A stretch of 7,632 nt of DNA from an uncultured Oscillibacter sp. (GTDB lineage: Bacteria > Bacillota > Clostridia > Oscillospirales > Oscillospiraceae), in assembly GCA_910579435.1 (NCBI GenBank), contig CAJTVF010000082.1, positions 1 through 7,632 of the forward strand, read 5' to 3'. Shown here piece by piece: positions 1 through 4,838 of the stretch. A program made the position numbers and the translations under genes. The number at the start of each line of letters is the position of its first letter. Position 1 is the first letter of the stretch. The notes under the pieces were generated by a model. It worked only from the letters and a program-made list of their open reading frames with translations, ran no database searches and was not told the origin of the DNA.

Positions 1-72
1 TATTATGGGGATTGTTACGCAGTAGGGGTTATTTTGTCCTTGATTTATGCGGCTTTGCGGGCGCTAAAATGA
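1..72 (+). CDS. Possible 3' end of a gene running in from the left
   Basis: Frame 1 is open from the first base and ends at a TGA at 70-72, giving 23 residues that finish in a hydrophobic stretch (VGVILSLIYAALRALK). A hydrophobic tail followed about 60 bp later by a strong terminator hairpin (131-175) fits the end of a real gene. I do not recognise the family, and 23 codons without a stop can arise by chance. An inverted repeat starts inside it at 12-25. Confidence 0.25.
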   Translation, partial: YYGDCYAVGVILSLIYAALRALK

Positions 73-130
73 CGGGGTAAGGGTTTTATATGTCTGCCCT
101 CAAAAATAGCGTTCTATTGCGTAACAAAAT

Positions 131-175
131 GAAAAAGACAGGTAAGAAACGGTTTGCTTCTTACTTGTCTTTTTC
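131..175 (+). terminator. Intrinsic terminator, 18-bp stem
   Basis: The arms at 131-148 and 158-175 are complementary over 18 positions, with a single G-T wobble, around a 9-base loop. The left arm begins GAAAAAGACA and the right arm ends TGTCTTTTTC, so the stem carries an A-run on one side and a T-run on the other. This is the classic form of a terminator that can act in both directions. It would end whatever gene enters from the left edge. Confidence 0.8.
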
Positions 176-214
176 TGCACCCTGTATGGCAGTTACCCTA
201 TTTCAGTTTGTTGG

Positions 215-242
215 TTGATACTGTTTTATGAGTAGCTATCAT
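215..242 (+). promoter_or_regulatory. Candidate sigma-A promoter
   Basis: TTGATA at 215-220 and TATCAT at 237-242 are separated by 16 bp in AT-rich DNA, just downstream of the 131-175 terminator and about 105 bp upstream of the short ORF at 349. The match is moderate and AT-rich sequence gives many such hits. Confidence 0.3.
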
Positions 243-318
243 AATCCGGCATTCCGCCAATTTTCAAACAAGGCCTAAATAGTAGTGCCCATCAAAAAAT
301 TGCAAAACATCAATCTTA

Positions 319-347
319 TTCCTGCCAAAATTGGCAGGAGCGTTTTT
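319..347 (+). terminator. Hairpin with T-run, or palindromic operator over a ribosome site
   Basis: CCTGCCAA (321-328) and TTGGCAGG (331-338) form a perfect 8-bp inverted repeat. It can be extended by T320-A339 and a T319-G340 wobble, and is followed by TTTTT at 343-347. It can be read as an intrinsic terminator. The right arm also contains the AGGAG that would serve the ORF starting at 349, so the same repeat could instead be an operator or an RNA switch that hides that ribosome site. Confidence 0.45.
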
Positions 348-348
348 C

Positions 349-570
349 ATGGAAAAGAAGATCTATGACTACCCCTCAACAAATATCCCGGACCGAGTGA
401 CTCAGCTCCGCATGGGCGGCACCACCAAAGCGGTTGTGTATGGCGGTGAAAAATGTCATAATATAGCCTTCCAAAAATTATTTTCAGATTTTTCCATTTT
501 TTGTGAGAATCCCGTCCCACGCTGCGTTAATCATAGTAAAGAGGTTCAATTTGAATTGCTCCCTCCATAG
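349..570 (+). CDS. Short hypothetical protein, faintly TnpW-like at its N-terminus
   Basis: This 73-residue ORF starts at an ATG preceded by AGGAG (336-340) about 8 bases upstream; an in-frame ATG at 331 has no ribosome site. Residues 17-26 read VTQLRMGGTT, which resembles the conserved core of the small transposon-encoded TnpW proteins of Firmicutes mobile elements (V-x-x-x-R/K-x-G-G-T-T). After about residue 30 the similarity ends and the sequence (FQKLFSDFSIFCENPVPRC) looks arbitrary, so the gene may be a truncated relic fused to a random reading frame. It lies in the AT-rich left part of the window, which supports foreign origin. The family link rests on a short motif only. Confidence 0.35.
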   Translation: MEKKIYDYPSTNIPDRVTQLRMGGTTKAVVYGGEKCHNIAFQKLFSDFSIFCENPVPRCVNHSKEVQFELLPP

Positions 571-903
571 CTGCCGAACCTTTTGGAAAGACGGAATCGT
601 TCAGCCAGAAGAAAAATGACAACTTTATACCTGCATCCCCCGATGATGGCAAATGAAAACAGTTCAAATGCCATCTGCGGCAGAAGCAGATATAAAAGCC
701 TGCCAGCAGATGAAAATATCGAACCGTTACTTTGTCGGAAGTGTTTTGTTTCCCAACAGCAATCTGAAAACTACATCGACGGTTAGAGATATAGAACCGT
801 CGCCTTCTGATCCAGACATGTGGAGGCGGTGGTCCTGCTGCAAGGAGCCATCCCCCGGTAACCGCCCCTTCCCGAACCGGGGCGGGACTGGCCCGGGGCT
901 CCG
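571..903. other. Gene-free stretch with composition change and two inverted repeats
   Basis: No convincing gene is seen; open frames here lack ribosome sites and run antisense into the acylphosphatase gene. CGACGGTT (777-784) and AACCGTCG (795-802) form a perfect 8-bp inverted repeat with a 10-base spacer. CCGCCCC (862-868) and GGGGCGG (879-885) form a second stem, nested loosely inside GGAGCC (844-849) and GGCTCC (897-902). The second structure lies just beyond the acylphosphatase stop codon and may be its 3' end structure, though no T-run follows. Base composition rises sharply in GC at about 800. Confidence 0.5.
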
Positions 904-1248
904 TCAGCCTATCACCTCGAATGACGTTTCAGTCCCAGAAAGAGGCAGGTCTTCTGTCCAAATTTCCGTGATCTCAAAGCGCGGAACCGCCCGCATGACC
1001 CGGAGAAATTCGTCAATGCGGGCCGTTTCACCCTCTATTTCAACGATGACCGTCCCGTCGTCCTGGTTCTGTGCCCAGCCGGTCAGGCCCAGCTGACGGA
1101 CGGTTATCTTCGCCTCATACCGGAAGCCGACAAACTGGACATGTCCATAAAAGCGGTAACGCCTCCGGCCCGGCGGCGTAGGGGGCCCCTTCGGGACGCG
1201 CACGTCCGGCTGTCGGCCGCCGTTTTTCAGCCACTGAAACAAATACAT
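904..1248 (-). CDS. acyP: Acylphosphatase with N-terminal extension
   Basis: Acylphosphatases hydrolyse the carboxyl-phosphate bond of acyl phosphates such as acetyl phosphate or 1,3-bisphosphoglycerate in the cytosol. This 114-residue protein has the family fold signature: a phosphate loop at 35-43 (GHVQFVGFR) with catalytic Arg43, and GWAQNQDDGTV at 58-67 with catalytic Asn61. The domain normally has about 90 residues, so residues 1-28 are extra: a start of MYLFQWLK followed by a basic, proline-rich linker. The phosphate loop usually reads VQGVGFR; here Phe39 replaces the Gly. An excellent promoter places the transcript start within about 2 bases of the ATG, so the mRNA may be leaderless; only GGGAAG, almost touching the ATG, could serve as a ribosome site. 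A start further downstream is possible but none has a better ribosome site. Confidence 0.9.
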   Translation of the reverse strand: MYLFQWLKNGGRQPDVRVPKGPPTPPGRRRYRFYGHVQFVGFRYEAKITVRQLGLTGWAQNQDDGTVIVEIEGETARIDEFLRVMRAVPRFEITEIWTEDLPLSGTETSFEVIG

Positions 1249-1256
1249 TCTTCCCT

Positions 1257-1284
1257 ATTATACCACAGCTCCCCGGCATCTCAA
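1257..1284 (-). promoter_or_regulatory. Extended -10 promoter of the acylphosphatase gene
   Basis: On the minus strand TTGAGA (1279-1284) and TATAAT (1257-1262) are 16 bp apart, and the -10 box is preceded by TGG, an extended -10 element. The expected start site is at about 1249-1251, directly before the ATG at 1248. Confidence 0.7.
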
Positions 1285-1623
1285 GCATGGAAGCGGGACG
1301 GTATTCCCGAAACACGCAGAACTTCTGGAGGGTACTATGGTAGAGCGGCCACTGTTGCAGACAGCATAAAAAGCGGCAAAATGGCCGGTGAGCGGAGATT
1401 TTGGCTTTCAGTGAGTACAGAGGGACGAAGAGCCTGCCGGACGGCGGTTCTTCGTCCCTCTTTGTGGAACACGCGGATGCGTTGAGGTGAAACCGGCTTT
1501 GCCGTCTGGTCACGCGCCCGCCAGGACCACGCCAACGGGTGGAGCGGTTCCTTCACAGAAGCGGCTGCGCGGCATTTTAGACCAGTTCTCGAAAATACCG
1601 AGACGTTCAGCGGCCCGTCAGTT
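1285..1623. other. Gene-free stretch between acyP and cytX
   Basis: No protein of normal size is supported; the open frames are GC-driven and unlike any family I know. The main structure is the hairpin at 1419-1461, listed separately. Smaller inverted repeats are CGGGA/TCCCG (about 1292-1307) and TCTCG/CGAGA near 1590. A 10-codon ORF (ATG 1337-1339, TAA 1367-1369) has GGAGG five bases upstream on the plus strand, but no plus-strand gene follows that it could control. Confidence 0.5.
1419..1461. terminator. Long hairpin, possible terminator of the thiE-thiD-cytX operon
   Basis: AGAGGGACGAAGA (1419-1431) and TCTTCGTCCCTCT (1449-1461) are perfectly complementary over 13 bp. The stem continues inward through a G-T wobble, two G-C pairs and, past a bulged T1435, GCC/GGC around a GGAC tetraloop. 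On the plus strand it ends CTCTTTG; on the minus strand no T-run follows. It lies about 160 bp beyond the cytX stop and may stabilise or end that transcript, but its polarity favours the plus strand, where no gene precedes it. Confidence 0.5.
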
Positions 1624-2817
1624 TTACATGGGCTTCGTCATGAAATCTGAGGATTCCCGTTTCCCCGCCAGCTTATCCGCCAGTATGCACAATGCCGCCA
1701 CCAGCACCATGTCCGCCAGGGTGCAGCCCAGGGGAAGGTCCAGCCGCATCAGCCCCCGGTAGGCGGCGAAGCCCGCCGCCCAATTCGCCAGATTCCGCCA
1801 ATCGAAGCCGGTCCGGAACCGGTCCCGCTTCAGCAGGAAAAAGTCCGTGATTTGAATGGCGGCCATCGGCGCAAAGACCGAACCAATCAGGTAGAGAAAC
1901 CCGGTGATGTTATCCATGGGAAACAGGGCGGCTCCGGCGGCGCCCAGCAGGGCGGCCCCTACCGCCATCCATTTTCCGGGAAGCCGGGAGCTGACGGACT
2001 CGGCGGAGATACCGGCGGACCACGCGTCCAGGAAGGTGGTGGTGACGGTGGACAAGATCAGGATTATCAGGGCGGCGGCGCCCAGGCCGGCCTTGACCAT
2101 GATGACGGCAATATCGGATTCCCCGGTAAAAATGGCCGATCCCATGCCGATGGCATACATCCAGGTGGACACCAGGCCGTAGACTACCGTACTGGCCAGC
2201 GCCGCCTGGAAAGGCTTCTCCGCCTCCCGGGTGTAGTCGCTGACCAGGGGCAGCCAGCTCAGAGGCATGGCCACCGCCAGCTCCACCGCCGCGCCGAAGC
2301 TCATGGCCTCTCCCAAATCCGCCGCCGGCGGCGCGCCGGAGCCGAAAATCACCCAGCACAGCACCAGCGTCAGCAGGAACAGCGCCGCCATGGAGAGCTT
2401 GTTGAGCCACCCAAGGTTCGTGACCCCCACCAGAATCCAGAGCAGAATCAGTCCCCCGATCACCAGGCACCAGACCCAGTGTCCGGCGGGGAACACGCTC
2501 CCCGCCGCCAAGGCTCCGTCGTAAATCATGATCGCGGTCCAGCCCACCAGCTGGAGGACGTTCAGGACGGCGAACAGAAGCCCGCCCCGCTGGCCGAAGC
2601 TCATCTTCACGGCCTCCATGGCGCTCCTTCCGCTCCGCCCGCCGATGAGGCCCGCCAGGAAGAACAGGGTACAGCCGATTATATGGCCGGCCACAATGGC
2701 GGCGAAGCCCTTCGCCATGCCCAGAGGAGCGAAGCTGGTCCCGGTCAGGATTTCCGCCAGGGACACCCCGGCTCCGAACCAGATGAGGCCGTTTTGAAAG
2801 ACAGAGGTCTTTTTCAT
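1624..2817 (-). CDS. cytX: CytX-type hydroxymethylpyrimidine transporter (NCS1 family)
   Basis: This 397-residue membrane protein belongs to the NCS1 nucleobase-cation symporters and, from context, imports HMP, the pyrimidine half of thiamin. The N-terminal helix region WFGAGVSLAEILTGTSFAP (13-31) is typical of CytX proteins, and MPLSWLPLVSDYTR (184-197) and TTTFLDAWSAGISAES (259-274) are the conserved mid-protein segments. About 12 hydrophobic segments span the chain. Size agrees with the family (about 390). I chose the ATG at 2817 because GGGAGG precedes it by 8 bases and the MKKTSVFQNG start is family-like; the ATG at 2859 would lie within thiD. The thiD stop overlaps this start (ATGA), implying translational coupling. 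It is the last gene of the TPP-controlled thiE-thiD-cytX operon. HMP as substrate is inferred from family and neighbours. Confidence 0.92.
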   Translation of the reverse strand: MKKTSVFQNGLIWFGAGVSLAEILTGTSFAPLGMAKGFAAIVAGHIIGCTLFFLAGLIGGRSGRSAMEAVKMSFGQRGGLLFAVLNVLQLVGWTAIMIYDGALAAGSVFPAGHWVWCLVIGGLILLWILVGVTNLGWLNKLSMAALFLLTLVLCWVIFGSGAPPAADLGEAMSFGAAVELAVAMPLSWLPLVSDYTREAEKPFQAALASTVVYGLVSTWMYAIGMGSAIFTGESDIAVIMVKAGLGAAALIILILSTVTTTFLDAWSAGISAESVSSRLPGKWMAVGAALLGAAGAALFPMDNITGFLYLIGSVFAPMAAIQITDFFLLKRDRFRTGFDWRNLANWAAGFAAYRGLMRLDLPLGCTLADMVLVAALCILADKLAGKRESSDFMTKPM

Positions 2818-3629
2818 AGGTCCGCCCTCCCGCCGGTGAAGCGGCTCCGGAGGTCCCACATATGGTCCATCGGCCCGGAGCCGCGCCCGAGATTCAGCTG
2901 CGCGGACAGGGCCCCGAAAATGTAATCCTTGGACCGCCGTACCGCCGTCTCCAGGTCAAAGCCCTTCGCCAGATTGGAGGCAATGGCGCTGGAGAGGGTG
3001 CAGCCGGTGCCGTGGGTGTTGGGGTTATCTACCCGCCGGGAGCGGAACCAGCGTCCCTCCCCGCCGGGCTGCCAGAGGAAATCGTTGGCGTCGCTGACCT
3101 GATGGCCCCCCTTACAGAGCACGGCGCAGCCGTAGGCCTCGCCGATGGCCCGGGCGGCCCGGGTCATGTCCTCCGGCGTTCCGATTTTCCTGCCGGAGAG
3201 GATCTCCGCCTCGGGGATGTTGGGCGTGAGGACCGCGGCCAGGGGCAGGAGACGGCCCTTCAGGGTTTCCAAAGCGTCCTCGGAGATCAGCCGGTCCCCG
3301 GAGGTCGCCACCATCACCGGGTCCACCACGATGTGTTTCGCCCGGTACTGCTCCAGCTTGTCCGCGATGACCTCGATGAGGGGGACGCTGGCGACCATGC
3401 CGGTTTTCACCGCGTCGGGGAAGATGTCGGTGAACACGCAGTCCAGCTGTTCCGCCAGGAAATCCGGCGTGGATTCCTGGATGCTCTTGACGCCGGTGGT
3501 ATTCTGGGCCACCAGGGCCGTGACGGCGGTCAGGGCAAATACCCCGTTGGCAGTCATGGTCTTGATATCGGCCTGGATTCCGGCGCCTCCGCTGGGGTCG
3601 GTCCCAGCGATCGTCAATGCTGTTTTCAT
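2814..3629 (-). CDS. thiD: Hydroxymethylpyrimidine/phosphomethylpyrimidine kinase ThiD
   Basis: ThiD phosphorylates HMP to HMP-P and then to HMP-PP, the pyrimidine substrate of ThiE. The 271-residue protein has all expected ribokinase-fold motifs: AGTDPSGGAGIQADIKT at 8-24, DPVMVATSG at 103-111, LTPNIPEAEIL at 134-144, KGGH at 173-176, and the anion hole with catalytic cysteine in NTHGTGCTLSSAIA at 204-217 (Cys210). Length is normal. The start at 3629 gives the family-typical MKTALTIAGTDPSGG and has AGGAG 8 bases upstream; the ATG at 3650 would place the ribosome site inside the gene. It follows thiE after a 186-bp gap full of hairpins and overlaps cytX by 4 bases. A pyridoxal-kinase role is possible for this family but the thi context argues for HMP. 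Confidence 0.97.
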   Translation of the reverse strand: MKTALTIAGTDPSGGAGIQADIKTMTANGVFALTAVTALVAQNTTGVKSIQESTPDFLAEQLDCVFTDIFPDAVKTGMVASVPLIEVIADKLEQYRAKHIVVDPVMVATSGDRLISEDALETLKGRLLPLAAVLTPNIPEAEILSGRKIGTPEDMTRAARAIGEAYGCAVLCKGGHQVSDANDFLWQPGGEGRWFRSRRVDNPNTHGTGCTLSSAIASNLAKGFDLETAVRRSKDYIFGALSAQLNLGRGSGPMDHMWDLRSRFTGGRADL

Positions 3630-3659
3630 GTTTCGTTCTCCTTTTCGCATTGAAGTTTT

Positions 3660-3796
3660 ATATCACGATACAAGGTGGTGCCCCCAATGTACCGTGTCGT
3701 CGGAAATTCCCCTTACCGCTTCGTTTTCCGCCAAGGGCGGAAAACTGCGCCGGACGGGGAATTTCCTCCTCTCCGCCCAAAACGGGTTTTGGGCGG
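3660..3796 (-). repeat. Nested inverted repeats in the thiE-thiD gap
   Basis: Three structures fill this 186-bp intercistronic gap. CCGCCCAAAAC (3773-3783) and GTTTTGGGCGG (3786-3796) are perfect 11-bp arms. GGAAATTCCCC (3702-3712) and GGGGAATTTCC (3756-3766) are perfect 11-bp arms that enclose a further hairpin, GTTTTCCGCC (3723-3732) with GGCGGAAAAC (3736-3745). A weaker stem pairs 3664-3671 with 3689-3696, where the single mismatch becomes a G-U pair in minus-strand RNA. GGACGGGGAAT is also repeated directly at 3752-3762 and 3801-3811. No T-run follows, so these are not ordinary terminators; an RNA-stabilising or repeat-element role is more likely. Confidence 0.75.
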
Positions 3797-3815
3797 ATCA
3801 GGACGGGGAATACGT

Positions 3816-4451
3816 TTATAGCTGCTCCGCCAGAGCCCGCAGCTCCCGGGCCGCCTGCTCCGGGTCCGGCTGGCCGAAGATACTGGAGATGACCGCAGCC
3901 CCCGCCAGCCCCAGGCCCTTCAGCTTCAGGATGTTCTCCTGGTTCACGCCGCCGATGGCAACCACGGGGATCTCCACCGCCGCCGTGACGGCCCGGATGG
4001 TTTCCCGGGAGATGGGCTTCGCGTCCGGCTTGCTGCCGGTGGCGAAGGCCGCTCCGCAGCCCAGGTAATCCGCCCCGGCGGCCTGGGCCCGGACGGCTTC
4101 CTCCGGCGAATGGGCGGAGACGCCCACGATCTTCCCGGGGCCCAGCAGGGCCCGGGCCCGTCCGGCCTCCAGGTCCGACTGGCCCACATGAACTCCGTCC
4201 GCCCCGGCCTTCAGGGCGGCTTCCACGCTGTCGTTGATGATGCTGAGCGCCCCCAGGCGGCGGCAGAGCCGCACAAAGCGCCCGGCCTCCTCCAGAAAGG
4301 CCCCGGGGTCTATGCGCTTTTCCCGGAGCTGGACCATCCGGGCCCCGCCCCGGACGGCGGCCTCGATCTGGCGGAACAATTCCGCCTCGTCCGCAGCCCA
4401 CGCCCGGTCCGTAACAGCGTAAAGCCGCAGGTCCTCCCGCCTGATATTCAT
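3816..4451 (-). CDS. thiE: Thiamin phosphate synthase ThiE
   Basis: ThiE couples HMP-PP with HET-P to make thiamin phosphate, releasing pyrophosphate. The 211-residue TIM-barrel protein shows YAVTDR (11-16), VQLREK (40-45), the metal/pyrophosphate region IINDSVEAALKAGADGVHVG (71-90), GVSAHS (110-115), GADYLGCGAAFATGSK (126-141) and IPVVAIGGVN (161-170). Length is normal. The thiazole/phosphate loop usually reads GPxFPTxTK; here it is GAAFATGSK, a modest departure. The start at 4451 is favoured because AGGAGG lies 7 bases upstream and the residues before it carry no homology. It is the first gene of the minus operon, directly behind a TPP riboswitch and terminator, so its level should fall when TPP is plentiful. 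Confidence 0.96.
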   Translation of the reverse strand: MNIRREDLRLYAVTDRAWAADEAELFRQIEAAVRGGARMVQLREKRIDPGAFLEEAGRFVRLCRRLGALSIINDSVEAALKAGADGVHVGQSDLEAGRARALLGPGKIVGVSAHSPEEAVRAQAAGADYLGCGAAFATGSKPDAKPISRETIRAVTAAVEIPVVAIGGVNQENILKLKGLGLAGAAVISSIFGQPDPEQAARELRALAEQL

Positions 4452-4471
4452 AACCATTCCTCCTAACACAC

Positions 4472-4508
4472 AAAAAACCGCGGACAAACCAACCCAGTCT
4501 GTCCGCGG
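4472..4508 (-). terminator. Riboswitch-controlled terminator before thiE
   Basis: On the minus strand CCGCGGACA (4500-4508) pairs with TGTCCGCGG (4478-4486) over 9 bp around a 13-base loop, followed directly by TTTTTTG (4471-4477). It lies between the TPP aptamer and the thiE ribosome site, so it is the off-switch of the operon. Confidence 0.92.
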
Positions 4509-4514
4509 CGAGCC

Positions 4515-4616
4515 GCACACTATCTCCCTACGTTGGCATGATCCAAATCAGGTTCTGGGTCGGAACCTTCACGGTTCCCTCTCAGCCCGCGCCAGCGGAC
4601 TCCCCTTTTGTTGTGC
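4515..4616 (-). ncRNA. TPP riboswitch aptamer of the thiE-thiD-cytX operon
   Basis: Read on the minus strand the segment shows the conserved THI-box order: GGGGAGTCC, GGGCTGAGAGG, GACCCAGAACCTGAT, TTGGATCATGCCAACG and GTAGGGA. The closing stem P1 can be drawn as GCACA (4612-4616) with TGTGC (4515-4519). The usual GGATAATGCC reads GGATCATGCC. The aptamer is followed after 6 bases by a terminator, so control is by transcription termination on TPP binding. The predicted transcript start (about 4614) falls at the foot of P1, so the aptamer makes up essentially the whole 5' end. Confidence 0.96.
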
Positions 4617-4620
4617 CACA

Positions 4621-4649
4621 ATCATACGCCTTTTCTCCCCCCATTGCAA
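4621..4649 (-). promoter_or_regulatory. Promoter of the thiE-thiD-cytX operon
   Basis: On the minus strand TTGCAA (4644-4649) and TATGAT (4621-4626) are separated by exactly 17 bp and lie directly upstream of the riboswitch. Confidence 0.75.
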
Positions 4650-4655
4650 GCCCCC

Positions 4656-4684
4656 TTGACAAACTTTTTTCCCGGTGCTATGAT
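4656..4684 (+). promoter_or_regulatory. Promoter of the thiW-thiM operon
   Basis: A consensus TTGACA (4656-4661) and TATGAT (4679-4684) are 17 bp apart. The start site should be near 4691, a few bases before the plus-strand aptamer. Its -35 box is only 6 bp from the -35 box of the opposing promoter. Confidence 0.85.
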
Positions 4685-4689
4685 AAACA

Positions 4690-4780
4690 CGAAAAACAGG
4701 GGAGCCGGAGGACCGGCTGAGAGGAAGCGCACGCTTCGACCCTTTTACCTGATGCGGGTCATGCCGCCGGAGGGAGTCAT
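4690..4780 (+). ncRNA. TPP riboswitch aptamer of the thiW-thiM operon
   Basis: The plus strand carries GGGGAGCC (4699-4706), GGCTGAGAGG (4715-4724), a GAAGCG/CGCTTC stem, GACCC (4738-4742), ACCTGATGCGGGTCATGCC (4747-4765) and GGAGGGA (4769-4775), the THI-box in canonical order. As in its divergent partner, the usual TAATGCC is TCATGCC; the usual GTAGGGA is GGAGGGA. A P1 stem is not obvious from flanking bases. An intrinsic terminator follows, so TPP should end transcription early. Confidence 0.95.
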
Positions 4781-4807
4781 ACCGGAGAAACGACCGGAGG
4801 AAACCTG

Positions 4808-4838
4808 ACAGGCGGCGCTGAGCGTCCGCCTGTTTTTT
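4808..4838 (+). terminator. Riboswitch-controlled terminator before thiW
   Basis: ACAGGCGG (4808-4815) pairs with CCGCCTGT (4826-4833); CGC/GCG extends the stem past a bulged T4825, and TTTTTT follows (4833-4838). GGCGGC in its left arm (4811-4816) is complementary to GCCGCC at 4763-4768 in the aptamer, a possible antiterminator pairing. Confidence 0.9.

Noticed and set aside
583..1096. Plus-strand frames of 67 and 147 codons downstream of the short ORF
   Set aside because: No plausible ribosome site or motif, and the longer one runs antisense through acylphosphatase.
1852..2925. A 357-codon plus-strand open frame opposite cytX and thiD
   Set aside because: Its composition (Gly, Gln, Arg, His rich, no domains) is that of the GC-rich antisense of real genes, and cytX/thiD are unmistakable on the other strand.
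2862..4068. Long plus-strand frames opposite thiD and thiE
   Set aside because: Antisense shadows of conserved genes; no ribosome sites and no family resemblance.
3658..4518. A 286-codon minus-strand frame overlapping thiE in another phase
   Set aside because: It is Gly/Arg/Pro-rich with no motifs and runs through the intercistronic hairpins; thiE in the neighbouring frame has all family motifs.
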